This document shows positions 1-10,835 of a stretch of DNA of 64,000 bases, piece by piece. This DNA comes from Pipra filicauda. Lineage: Eukaryota; Chordata; Aves; Passeriformes; Pipridae. Position numbers and translations under genes: made by a program. The stretch spans positions 280,980-344,979 of the forward strand of contig NW_024104356.1 in NCBI RefSeq assembly GCF_003945595.2. The letters run 5' to 3'. How positions within the stretch are numbered: position 1 is the stretch's first letter; each line of letters begins with the position of its first letter. Under the pieces are notes generated by a model. That model worked only from the letters and a program-made list of their open reading frames with translations. It was not told the DNA's origin and did no database searches.

Positions 1-28
1 CTGTTGCCATGTCTGTGCACATTTTCAG

Positions 29-238
29 TTGTTTAATAAGCTAGATGGAAGTTATCCACAACAGCTTCTTCAAGCTCCATCGCAAATTTTGTCTCAGAAG
101 GCTTCTTCACACTTTGCAAATGACAGTATGAGTTTCCAGTACACACTTATGACAGTGCGCTCTGGTCCAAAAAGTTTTCCTTTTAGGTTAAGAAAGGAGA
201 TTTGTTTCTTGTCACCCCAACAGAGACATGTACTCTGA
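29..238 (+). other. Open frame behind an acceptor-like site, frame-shifted relative to the next open frame
   Basis: The bases before position 29 end in ATTTTCAG, an acceptor-like sequence. From there the frame stays open for about 70 codons (beginning LFNKLDGSYPQQ) and stops at 236-238. It overlaps the start of the membrane-anchor frame at 187-477 in a different frame, and both run in the same direction. This could be one ancestral coding exon broken by a small indel in the T-rich run at 174-184, two alternative exons, or coincidence. No family was recognised. Confidence 0.22.
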
Positions 239-477
239 CCTTTTGTGTTGCTTTGGCTGATGGACTATTGAGAGAACTTGTCAGGTTTTTGCAAGGTGAT
301 ACCTGTAGGCTGATGGGATGGTGCTGGAGTAAATCAAATTACTGTGCTCCTAAGGTGCTGATGACCATTTTCACTGCTGTTTTTTTCTTGGCCGTAGTTG
401 TGGGGGTTTATATAAACAGGGAAATTACATTGAGAAGCCAGAGGAAGGAACAAGAATACCTTGTGGACCAGAACTAG
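187..477 (+). CDS. Possible 3'-terminal coding exon of an unrecognised single-pass membrane protein
   Basis: I do not recognise this protein. A pyrimidine-rich stretch ending in TTTTAG at 181-186 resembles a splice acceptor. From 187 the frame is open for 96 codons to a TAG at 475-477. The C-terminal half looks like a membrane anchor: about 19 hydrophobic residues (roughly 58-76, core FTAVFFLAVVVGVYI), then a charged tail of about 20 residues rich in R, K, E and Q. Five cysteines (about 15, 20, 40, 46, 53) precede the hydrophobic segment, as in an ectodomain. A polyadenylation-type AATAAA follows 245 bases after the stop. No in-frame ATG starts the frame, so it would be a downstream exon, with the rest of the gene left of the window. 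A second open frame (29-238, another frame) overlaps its start, so a frameshifted pseudogene or chance are alternatives. Confidence 0.33.
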   Translation, partial: VKKGDLFLVTPTETCTLTFCVALADGLLRELVRFLQGDTCRLMGWCWSKSNYCAPKVLMTIFTAVFFLAVVVGVYINREITLRSQRKEQEYLVDQN

Positions 478-721
478 ACACATTCTGGATGAAGTGTTGC
501 TTGACATCCCTTTGGAGCCAAAAAATAATGACTTGGACAATGCAGATGGGATGTTGTGAGACTGTATAAAACCTCTCACTCACTGAATCCCAGCTAACCA
601 CAGTGCAGCTTTATCTTCAGTGTTACTTGGAATTGTGTCAGAGGCTTTTTTTCTCTCTCTTTTTCTTTCTTTCATTCCATTTTTTTTAAAACCTCAAGGT
701 CAAACAAAACATATGCTTAAA

Positions 722-727
722 AATAAA
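722..727 (+). promoter_or_regulatory. Candidate polyadenylation signal AATAAA
   Basis: A perfect AATAAA hexamer lies 245 bases downstream of the stop codon at 475-477, a normal 3'UTR distance. The sequence between (480-720) has a pyrimidine-rich run at 646-690 and no other obvious feature. The hexamer is common by chance in AT-rich DNA, so support depends on the upstream exon being real. Confidence 0.28.
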
Positions 728-730
728 GCT

Positions 731-3559
731 TTATCAAGAGAGATGGAGGACTAAAGGGCTTCCTATTTTTAGTAAGGGCAATCTAATCTAAGCAGAAGTT
801 GTTCAGGGCCCCTCTCTATTTTCCATGAAAGGTAGGTGCTCCTGGGATGATTCCCAGGGCTTTCTGTGGCTTCTGTTTTCAGATGTAACCCAAACCCCTG
901 AGTTTTATTGAGCAAGTATCCTGGAAAGTTCTGAGCAAAATGAGACAGCTGATAGTCCTAGAATACCAGTATTTTCAGTAAGATCCTGCAGCTGTATCTC
1001 TGGGTTGTGAATTCTCATAGGCTTTAAGCCAAGCTCTTTCCCCCAGTCCTCCCCCAGCTACTGATATGGTCCTTGACAGGGCAAAGCATCTGTCCAACTC
1101 AAAGCACAGAAAGTGATTAAGTGCTTTCTTAATCAGGGCCTTGTAGCTCTTATATTTGACTCTTGGCTTACTCAAAGCCAGATATTTCAGTAAATTTAAT
1201 GTGGAATTGGATGGAAATGGTAGTGAGACAGGGAACTTTTCACTTCTAGGTCATCACTGAACAATTTTTCAGGAAGGAAAACCCTATAAAATTATTGTTG
1301 CTTGAAGGCAGTCAAGAGTGTATTTGAAATGCTGAAGCACAAATATCTTGGCTGGTCTGCCTGCTCTGTATTGCCAGCATTATGGGAATTTGCTTGTGAG
1401 TTTACTGTGCTGAGACAAGAAAATTACTTTTGAAACACCCAACAGGCAGCTGATATAAAACTTTAAGATGGAGAAAAATAAAACACAGCTCTGTTTTTGA
1501 AACCAGGAGAAAAAGAAATTCCTTTCCCATTGGCCTGAGACTTTAACCTATATCCTATATAACATCGTGTATATATATTGTATATATACAATGAAAAATT
1601 GCAGAAGAGGTCACTAAGAAATCTAACTGGTTGGTTTTGACCTATAATGCCTGGACCTGTGGGGTCTGTGTTGTAGCTTCTTGTTGGACACTATTGAACA
1701 AAAAGAAGACAAATCATCTGATTGCTGGGAGGATTAAAAGTACTTCACAGAAAAAAAAAACAGTTTGAAAAAAAGTTGAAAACTTCTGCTTTAGTGAACA
1801 ACAAAATTATCACCAGAATGTTCAAATTTATAAATAAAAGAAATAAAGCCAGATTTCTGTGTAGCCCAATGACTTTTTATTTTGGAAAGGAACGATTGTT
1901 AAGAAGAATGAGATATCTGGGAGTGGAGAGGTAACACAGCCAGGGCTGCAAACCATCCTTTTTTTATTCCTAAGTTTGCAGGAAACTTTACCATGCCTGG
2001 GTCTTGTGGAAATCTGAAGCAGGCTGCCCTCCTTTCCATCTCTTCAATTTTAAGCAATGACCTGCATGCCTTGAAGCTTGGAGAGGAAATATGCATAAAG
2101 CCTGCAAGTATTTACGAGAGCTATAAAAAAGAGCTTTTCGGTAGTTGACAGGGGAAGTGATTAAGGTACCTAGGCAAAGACTGCAGAAAAGAGGGAGAAG
2201 TGGTGCCAGAAGAGAACCTGGCAACAATCCTGACGTAACGATAAGTGACTTTAAGAAGGAAGAGTTGTGGATGAAAAAGCAAAAAAAATTAAATTGAAGC
2301 AGATTGCAAGCCTTTTGGCCTTGGGGACTAAGCTATGGAGACTATTGATTGCTGGACTTACAGCCACAAAAGGAAGGTGATGTCTCAGCGTGCTCATGAC
2401 TCAGAGTTTACTGGTCAAATCCCACAAAACAGCAGTTCATCAAGATTTACTTGAATTTGAAAGGACTCCATTTCCCAGGCATCTCAGCTTTCTCCATCTG
2501 TGTTTACACAAATGGGTCTTGGGTCTCCCCAGAGATTAGCAAAAAGCTACTCTAAATAGAAACACACGCATGGGCCATGTTGCCAATCAGGATCTCTCTG
2601 AATGACTATTTCTTGTTTTCCTGTTTAACAGGTGGAGCATGTGTCCAGATCTGTCCCTAGACAGCAACCTGTGATATGAGCTTTCACAGATGAAATGACA
2701 GCTAAAGAGCATTCAGTTATCATGATCAATCGTGAGCATAAAAGTCTACCTTGGAAAGTATGAGTTTGAGAGTCTTGAAAAAATGTTATGGGAAACCACT
2801 CTTCATGTCCCAAATGGAACAGAAATGGCTTCTGGCCAGATGCCCTTGAAAATGGGGAGGAGGAAACCTTCTCATCTACAGCAAGTAGAATGGTATACAG
2901 AGAGGGAGACTAATAGAAACATATAGACAAATTTCAAAACTATTCAGGAAATAGTTGTGAGTAAAGGGTACATTTGCTGAAATTGGACCAGCTACAGGAA
3001 AAGAAAACAAGGCTTGAATTCATCAGGACATACTGAACTAGTGCTTTAGACTCTAAGAGTTGGCTTATGTCCTCCCCTAAAGTCAATGATCTGCTACTTT
3101 GCTTTCATCGGGGTTTACTTATTGTGGTTTAGTTTAGGTATTTCAACTGTACCAGTGTGCAGTTTGTCTTCTGTTGCATTACTGTGTTACAAAGATGAAG
3201 TACAATGACACAGAATAAACTCATTGATCTAAAAATATAGAGCATGTATATCTTGATAGGCAATGATATTGCTTGATCTTTGACACTTTTGAGTTTCTTT
3301 CTGGACATAGTAATGTCAGGAAGAACTTCAGGTGCTGAAGCATGCTGAGAATCACTGTGTAGCTGTAGATTCATGTCCAAATTCAGATATCAACAAGCTG
3401 GGTTCAGGTCATTATCACATTGCAGGAACACATTTGGTAAGATTCTGCAGTGATATTCTCTGAACCTGTTACTATTCAAGATTTTTATTTATTACCTAGG
3501 GAGAATGAATACTCTAGATAGAAAACATGCTATTTAAAGTAGCAGGTAACATAAATTTG
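731..3559. other. Non-coding stretch, no gene seen
   Basis: AT-rich single-copy-looking sequence. The open frames here are under 85 codons and overlap on both strands. It contains a small TA-rich palindrome at 1578-1591. I see no recognisable repeat or RNA gene. Confidence 0.6.
1578..1591. repeat. 14-bp perfect palindrome in a TA-rich run
   Basis: TTGTATATATACAA reads the same on both strands. It sits inside a TA alternation that starts at about 1569. Probably simple low-complexity sequence. Confidence 0.6.
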
Positions 3560-4300
3560 AAAAGAGAACAAAAGACTTTTGTACTTCAGAATTATCAGAT
3601 ATAAGTGGAGGAATAATCCAGGGATTTGGAAAGAGAAAGGATGAAATTTGTTAAAGACCAATGAAAGATACACAGTTCTATACTTAGGCAAGAACAATCG
3701 GATGTACAAATATGGGATGTGAAGTAACTAGTAGAGAAGGATCTGGGGTAATTGTGAATTGCAAGCTGAAGAGAAGTCAGAAGACTTAAGATTGCCATGA
3801 GAAAAGCAAACACCAAACAGGGATATATAAACTGGAGTAACATCTGCATGACATAGGGAGTGATTTTTCTGCTGTACACTCTTCTCTCCAAGTTTGGGCA
3901 CCATGGTTCAAGAAGGATGGGTCTGGTTGAGCAATGTCCAGAAGAGACCAATAAGAACTATCAGAAGTCCAGGGAACATGACTAATGAGGAGAGATTGAA
4001 ATAGGGGGGTTATTTTGTCTGGAGAATATCAGACTGAGAACGGATATGATAACAGTCTTTAAATACATAAAAGATAGATGAAGAGGAAGAGAACAATTTG
4101 TTCTTTATGTCCAGGGTGCAGAGGAGAAGGGTTAAAGTCTAACAAGGGACATGTAGGCTAGATTTCATGAAAAAAACCTTTCCTAATAGGAAAGATAAAT
4201 GAAGTCCTGGAATAGCCTGAGATTTGAATTTCATCTGAGATTTTTAAGGACAGGTTGGATACAGCATGTCTCAGGGGGAGGACAGGTTTTGTCTGTGAAC
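3560..4300 (+). mobile_element. Old, 5'-truncated CR1/L3-type LINE, plus strand
   Basis: This reads as the 3' part of a CR1-clade ORF2 in plus orientation. Scattered across frames are recognisable blocks: a 'cttaggcaagaac' (LGRN-like) block near 3685, a GVIVNCKL-like block near 3750, a block matching the 'atgactaatgaggagagattgaaa' segment at about 3978-4005, then 'gataacagtctttaaatacataaaag' near 4048, and 'gagatttttaaggacaggttgg' near 4236-4258. Stops and frameshifts occur throughout, so it has no coding capacity. Its text is closer to the older L3-like CR1 families of reptiles than to the younger avian copies at 8.2 and 10.1 kb, which suggests an older insertion. Boundaries are approximate; the family was assigned from memory of CR1 sequence, not by alignment. 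Confidence 0.75.
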
Positions 4301-5887
4301 AAGCAGCCAGAATTAACGGCGCTGAAGAAAGTCACTTGCACCTCTATTTTGTGCACTGTCTACAAGCAACTATGCCAAGTTCTTGCTAAGATATGACAAT
4401 CACTGTGATATGTAATTTCAGAGTAATGGGTAATTCAGGCTGCTGGACCACAAAGTTTTGCCCTTCTGTACCACTCCCCAGGTCTTCAAACTTAGTCCAC
4501 ACACAAATTCACATAAAAATGGTCAAAAAGCTTCTTTTTATTCTTGCATTAATGAGACATTCAGCAAAACAATAACTTTATCTGGACCTTAATCCAAAAC
4601 TTTGCCTCAACACAACCTGGACTTATTTTGATATTTGAAAAATATTTACTGTGTTATCATATTTTACAAATAGGATGCTGTTTTCTAGTAGGAATAAAGA
4701 TACAAAATGAAACAGTGAAAACCCCGACATCTGTTTGTAGATAGAAAACTGCGTTTTCTGAATCTTGGGAGAGACCATCTTCATACGGTTGCTAACATTG
4801 TAAGTGTCACCAGGCTATGGATAGGATACTGAAAGATGCACAGGTTCTCAGCATTGACCATGGTTGTGGTAGCCTGCATTCACCTCTGGGATAAAAAGCC
4901 AAAAAACTACTAAAATCTACATCTAGTCTTCCAGTCTGGGTATTTATTTGATTTATTTGGAAATAGTCTTTGTTGCTATATTGCATTTAATGACATATGC
5001 TGTATTAGAACCATTTGAATGCGTGCTGGAGACTTTTCAGGGCTGCTCCGAGTTGGGGGCAGGTCTTTGCTGACAGGTGTGGGTTTAGTTACTGCATTGT
5101 TTTCTAAATGGTAGGAAGCTCTAGGTGTCCAAGTAGGTTCTTCCCCCCCCCCAACCCCTGTTTGAGTTTGATGCTTGCTCCCATCAATACCCAAAACCTC
5201 TGGAGGTTTACTCCCAGCTTACTCCCATGATTTACGGAGGCTTTTTGTTTCCCCAGCAGCCCCAGAAGACCTAGCTATGTCCTACCTTTGCCCAAAGGAG
5301 CATACCACCCCCACAGACTGTCTGCACAGGCTGAAGTGACCAGGTGTTCCCCCATCCCTGCCACAGGCAGTGGAGGAGGGCAGACAATCCTAGCACGACT
5401 CGGGGAGGAGAAATCTCTTCCTGTCACCACAAACAGAAATAAGCTAAACTATGCTTTAGTTGAAGGGAGGAAGGAGGATGCTTCAAGGCCTTTGCAGGCA
5501 AATCAAGGTGAGCTAGCCCGTGGGATAAATTCAGTTTTAATTTGCCTCTGCTCTGTGGGCAGGGGTCAGCTGTGATACACCATTTTGTCACATGAGCCCA
5601 GGAAAGCAGTTTTGTCACTGTCAGTAATGAATGTCAGTTCTGTTATTACATCCCCAGAAGGAGAAAAAGACAGAATTGCTGTGCACAGAGGGCCAAAAAT
5701 TTCCATAATTTTTCCTTTCCCCCTCCTCTGTGCACCATCCTCCCTTTTCCTGCCAAAGAAAAGAGCCCCTCAGAGGTTACCCTCCGCCTTTCTTGAATTC
5801 ACATGACTTTGCCGCTTCGGATCCTTCACCCCCTGCGTTTAACCGAGGTTATGAAAACCAAGCTGCTTGCTCTCTGTTTGTTTTCAG

Positions 5888-6070
5888 TGATCTCCTCTGT
5901 GTGCTGCCAGCAGCCAGAGCCATGGCCTTTCCCAATGCAGGGCATCACAGTGAGCTCCAAGTGCACCCAGAGTTGATGAGAGAGGTGCACGAGACAGAAG
6001 CCAAGCTGAGCTTATGTAAAAAAAATAAGGTCGAGGGCTCACCAAGATTTACAAGTGCTTTGTTTTCAAG
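5888..6070 (+). other. Exon-like interval (acceptor, ATG in good context, donor), function unknown
   Basis: A pyrimidine-rich run ending TTTTCAG at 5881-5887 precedes an open stretch that contains ATG at 5922-5924 in a strong context (ccagagccATGGCC). It ends with TTTTCAAG before GTACTG at 6071. Read through, the frame from this ATG runs about 52 codons to a stop at 6078-6080. The donor is weak and the peptide (beginning MAFPNAGHHSEL) matches nothing I know. Chance is quite possible. Confidence 0.15.
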
Positions 6071-7660
6071 GTACTGGTGATTGAGCTAAGGTCATGTTTT
6101 TCTTGCTGCTCCGAGGCAGAGACTAGCTGCAGGGCACAATGCAGTTCAGTACACAGGGGCTTTCAAAGAGTGTGACCAGTTAGCTCTGCAGCTGCACTAG
6201 TCTGGACCCTGGGTATAAGAACCATCAGCAGCTGGGCGTTGCACTGGAGCAGTTTCCATAAACCTGATGCCTGCTGCAGGTATGAAATTGGTGGTGGAAG
6301 AAGGCTGGTGGGCTAGCACTTGGGAAATGAATTGGGTAGTTGCATAGAATGGGGGCAAATCCCCACTGCATTGGAAAGTAGCATTTTCAAAGTGTGCTTA
6401 AGTGACTTAGAAACTTACATCCCATCTTCAGGCATGGCAGGCTCGTTTCTGCAATGCATTTCTATTGAGAAACAGGATCCTAAAGCTTCTGACACTCAGC
6501 ACAAAGTCAACTTAAATCCCATTGATTTTGGCATTATTGGAACATAATTCCTTCTACAGGAGCTTTAGAAGGAGTCCTAGTGAGAAGGAACAGTGAGTAA
6601 AAAAGTCAGAACAAAAATTAGAAGTTTATAGATTTATTGCAGAGCGAGATCAGAAATGTATCTATTTATCTCTGCTGTTTCACTGGTTTCTCTTTTGGTT
6701 TTAACTTTCGTGGAATATATTTAATCACTCTCAAATGTCAGAGCATGAATATGGGTGATGCTGTCCCAGATGGCTAACACAGAGCATGGGCTTCTCACAC
6801 AAAGCAGGGGGACATGTGTGAGCACCCGGAGGACTTTCTGTGCTGTTCCTATTTTGTGACTTCCTTTTAGACCACAAAACTGTGCATTAGTCCTCCTTTG
6901 CACTTTCTTGTTCAGCTGTGTCTTGAAAGCTGGCTAGCATGCTTCTTAGGGAAGATACCTGTGCTGTAAGAAACTCTGTGCTGTAAGAAAATTGTCTTCT
7001 CTGGTAATCTGGGCACCTTCACCAGGGAACAGCTGGGGCTGGAGATGATTGAGGCCATAGGGAGGAATTATATCAACTAGTCCTGATCTGTAGCAGCAAC
7101 TCAGTTCTGCATGCAGATGCACTGCACAGGAGATCAAGCTGTGCTTTGACATGCAGTTCAATGAAAGGAACCAAGAAAGTTTGTTTTTCCAGGGCTGGTT
7201 ATTGATCAGTGTTTTGAGGGGAGGGGTGAGGGTGGTTCTAAAGCTCATGAAACAGCTTTTCCTAACACATTTTTAGTATCTCTATTCCTTACCAGGCCAC
7301 AAATGCAGTGGAAAGTGGAAGTCTTTGGAAAAAGGGATTGAAAGTGGTCAGTACAGGAAGACAAACAGACTGAATATATACACAAACCAACATGGCACAC
7401 TCATCTTTGTTTCCCCAGAAAAGGGGGCTAAAACCAGACCTCAGACTAAGTTTTGAAATGCAATGTCCCATGCAAATGAGCCACCCCACAGTTGAACCAC
7501 AGTTTTTTCTTCCCTAAACAGTTTTTTTTGAAGTTGTCCTGGGCAACATAAGGGTGAAGTTATCTGTGACTCGACCTGTGTCGCTGTAAGAGTCTTGCCC
7601 TTGCCCCTTGGGGAGATTGGTCACACCAAGATCTCATTTGACTGAAAACAGTTATTATAA

Positions 7661-7720
7661 TTTTTTGTCTCTATTTTTTTCTTCTTCCTTTTTTTTTTTC
7701 TTTTTCTTCTTCTGCTGTTT
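7661..7720. repeat. Pyrimidine-rich low-complexity tract
   Basis: A nearly continuous run of T and C, including an uninterrupted T-run near 7689-7699. A second T-run follows at 7782-7798. Simple sequence. Confidence 0.8.
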
Positions 7721-8196
7721 TCATCTTATCTAACTCAGAAAAAAATCCATACAGATGAAGTATCTGTGGGTCATCCTTGTTCTTTTTTTTTTTTTTCCTT
7801 TTGACAAATGTCTCTGGTACTATTAGCCCAACTCCTCAGCTAAGCATGACAGTGGTACAAAAACTCCAGGGTCAAGTGATTGTTGTGTTACCACATCTGT
7901 GAGACAATTATCCACACCAGCTTTGTACCCTGAGTCCTTCCTTGCTTCATCTTCTAAACCACAAAATCATATGTCTTCTTCTGGTTAAAAAAAATACAAC
8001 ACCCTCTAACAAGCTTCTTTGTATATGTCAGGTTATCCACCTGCATTGATTACTGTTATAACCTTTCAAGAGTTAAGAGGCTTAGAAGAAATCATGGAGT
8101 GTATTCTGCATTTTTTGTTTTATTTGTTTGTTTGTCTTTTATGAGTCAGAGCTGAGTTACTTTGAGGCCTTTTGCACCTTCTTATTGGGAACTTCG

Positions 8197-8650
8197 AATC
8201 ATAGAATGATAGAATGTACTGAGTTGGAAGGGACCCATCAGGATCGAGTCCAACTCCTGGCCCTGCACAGGTCACCCCAAGAATCACACCACGTGCCTGA
8301 GAGCATTGTCCAAACTTGAACTCAGACAGGCTTGGTGCTGTGACCACTTCTCTGGGGAGCCTGTTCCACCCTCTGAGTGAAAAACTTTTTCCTTATATCC
8401 AACCTAGACCTCCCCCAAATCAGCTTCATGCTGTGTCCTTGAGTCCTGTCACTGGTCATGAGAGTGAAGAGATCTGTACCTGTCCCTCCATTTTTCCTTA
8501 TGAGGATGTTCAAGACCACAATGAGGTCTCCCCTCAGTCTCCTCTTCTCCAGGCTGAACAAACCAAGTGACCTCAGCTGCTCCTCATGAGGCTTCCCCTC
8601 CAGACCCTTCATCATCTTTGTGGCCCTCCTTTGAATGCTTTGGACTTTGA
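8197..8650 (-). mobile_element. CR1 LINE 3' end, minus strand, one frameshift in the ORF2 tail
   Basis: Read on the minus strand, this is the C-terminal end of CR1 ORF2 plus the 3' terminus. The element ends at 8197 beside 'aatcatagaatgatagaatg', the reverse complement of the CR1 terminal repeat. The minus frame from about 8650 to 8365 carries CR1 hallmarks: SIQRRATKM, then LGLFSLEKRRLRGDLI, then a TSDRTQGH block and LDIRKKFFTQRV. The frame breaks at about 8345-8370 and resumes in another frame as VTAPSLSEF, the usual continuation, so a single indel separates the two. CR1 encodes an endonuclease/reverse transcriptase; only the region beyond the catalytic RT motifs remains. The copy is typically 5'-truncated and inactive. 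The wording is close to common avian CR1 subfamilies. Confidence 0.93.
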
Positions 8651-10090
8651 CAGGGGAAGGTTGACATAACTGATTCATAATGTCAGTGACCCATAGGAAG
8701 ATATTTTCTTTGCTGAAAAGCATCACTCCAAGCCAGGAATTGCAATAAGAATGTGGCAAAGGATTAAGAAAGCTCCTGGTGGCACATGAACTAGGTTGTT
8801 CTACCATAGCCTATGGAGATGGTATCTGCTTTGGTACAAATACTATGTTTTGATTTGTGCTTATATTTCATTTAGCATGCTGGTGCTAGTGCCAGTATGA
8901 ACCTGTAGGTATTACTCAAATGCAAATATTAAAAGTAGTTTTGGCATTCATTCTTAGGGTCCTTTATGCTAAGGGTTTATTTCCTGCTGACCAGGAACTG
9001 TCCAGACTGGCTTTCTGCATTTCTTACACAAAAGAACTTCATCCAGTTTTTCAGTCAAGTTAAATTATCCCTTCCTGAAAGACAGAGGGCTTGAAATGTA
9101 AAGAACCTAAGTAATGAATTTACTACCTTTGCTAGCAATGGTTTTGTTCCACTAAAGAGCCGTGGACCAGGTAGGGAAGGTTTTGGGTTACCTAAAGATA
9201 TTGGAATAGTGTAACAATGCTTTCTATGGGAGAGGTTCTCATCTGGTTGAACTCACCATTCTGTCCTTGTTGTCACTGCCAGCTTATTATCATCACCAAC
9301 TTATCATATGCTAGCAAAACACCCAACTTTTGGGTTCTGGAGATGTTCTCGTGCTGCCTTGATTTACCTTATAATGCTGTTTTCTTCTCTTGTGACCAGC
9401 CTTGGAGAAAAAAAAAGGTCCTTCTATGCACAGATAACAGAGTTACTGTTTTAGCTCATGTAACAAAGGCTTGTGTTTTTGTTGTCATGGCTGCCACATT
9501 TTGTTCCCATAGCACTGTCTGTGTGTACGTGAATGTGATTCATTACCTACAGACACTAGAGCCTACACCCTGTGCTGCTGTTTGTACTCAAACTGCTTCC
9601 CTGTAATAGAACGAATAAATATCTCAAATCTGCCTCTTGGTAGGTTCAAATTGTTTGGCTTTGGTCCATCTCCAAGGACATATCAATTAATTTACAAAAG
9701 TAGGGTTGACAAAAACATGTAATATTCCCTTGCGAGCAGCAGTCAGTGCATGTTCTATATTATAACATAAACTGATGTGTCTTCCATTTCCCTGTTATAC
9801 AGGGAAGCATCCACAAATATATGATCTTAAAGATTATTCATAGGAAAAGCAAAGGAACAGATCACTCCTGATAGGAATTTTCATGCCAGCTATTGGTTGT
9901 ACGGGAGGAATATGGTTTGCCTGCAGTTTTCCTGCAACTCCTGAATAATTGGATTGCTTGGTGTAGTGTCTGATGTACTGACTGGAGTGCCTGGAGTGCC
10001 ACAGGGAAAATCAAATAGCAAAATGCTCAGTAAGTTTATGTATTCTTTACATGGCCCACGCAAACAAAGCATGTCCACTTGGATTTTTTT
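8651..10090. other. Non-coding stretch between two CR1 copies
   Basis: No gene recognised. One open frame of 129 codons (9217-9606, plus) starts at a non-ATG codon and has no recognisable domain; it is read as chance. Confidence 0.55.
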
Positions 10091-10815
10091 TCACAGAATT
10101 ACAGAACCATCAAGGTTGGAAGAGATCTTCAAGACCATCTAGTCCAACCATCAACCCAGCATCCCCATAATCACGCCTAAACCTTATCCTCAAGTGCCAC
10201 ATCCAGACATCTCTTGAACACTTCCAGAGACAGTGACTTCACCACCTTCCTGGGCAACTTATTCTAAAGCCTAACCACTCTTTCAGTGAAACTTTTTTCG
10301 AATATCTAATCTGAACCTCTCCTGGTGCAGCTTAAGGCCATTTCCTCTCATCCTTTTACTTGGGACATGGCAGAGGAGACCAACTCCCACCCGGCTACAC
10401 CCTCCTTTCAGGTAGTTGTAGAGACCAATGAAGTCCCCTTGAGCCTCTTCCTCTCCAGGCTAAACACTCCCACCTCTCTCAGTTGCTCCTCATAGAACTT
10501 GTGCTCCAGATCTTTCACTGCCTCCATTGCCCTTCTCTGGACATGCTTACCCACCTCAGTGTCTTTCTAGTAGTGATGGCCCCAAAACTGAACACAGAAT
10601 TTGAAGTGTGGACTCACCAGTGTCAAGCACAGTGGGCTAATCACTTCCATAGTCTTGCTGGCCACACTATTCTTGACACAAGGCAAGATGTCTTTGGCCT
10701 TCTTGGTCACCTGGGCACACTGTTCACTCATATCCAGTCAGCTCTCCACCAGCACCTCCAGATTTCTTTCTGCTGAGCAGCTCTCAAGCCATTCTTCTCC
10801 AGCCTTACAGTATAA
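10091..10815 (-). mobile_element. CR1 LINE 3' part, minus strand, about 725 bp
   Basis: This begins at the element's 3' end with 'tcacagaattacagaacc', then 'aaggttggaagagatcttcaagaccatctagtccaaccatc'-type text, which is characteristic of neognath CR1. Blocks follow in the expected order: the 'cacttccagagacagtgacttcaccacc' segment, the 'ctcctggtgcagcttaaggccatttcctctcatcc' segment, 'ctttcaggtagttgtagagacc', 'cctctccaggctaaac', and 'catgcttacccacctcagtgtctttctag'. It ends near 'ccattcttctccagcctt' before a C/A homopolymer. Numerous substitutions and small indels disrupt the minus-strand ORF2, so it is a dead, 5'-truncated copy. It belongs to a different subfamily from the 8197 copy, whose terminus reads 'gttggaagggacccatcagg'. 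Plus-strand open frames inside it are antisense artefacts. Confidence 0.93.
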
Positions 10816-10835
10816 CCCCCCCCCCCCAAAAAAAA
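10816..10835. repeat. C12-A8 homopolymer junction
   Basis: A run of about 12 C followed by about 8 A sits exactly at the truncated 5' end of the CR1 copy. Such tracts are prone to length errors in assemblies. Confidence 0.8.

Larger units (their letters stand above)
4301..8196. other. Non-coding stretch with homopolymer tracts, no supported gene
   Basis: No gene recognised. The region holds a C-tract at 5143-5152, an exon-like interval at 5888-6070 (listed separately) and two pyrimidine-rich runs before the CR1 at 8197. Other open frames are under 105 codons and overlap on opposite strands. Confidence 0.5.
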
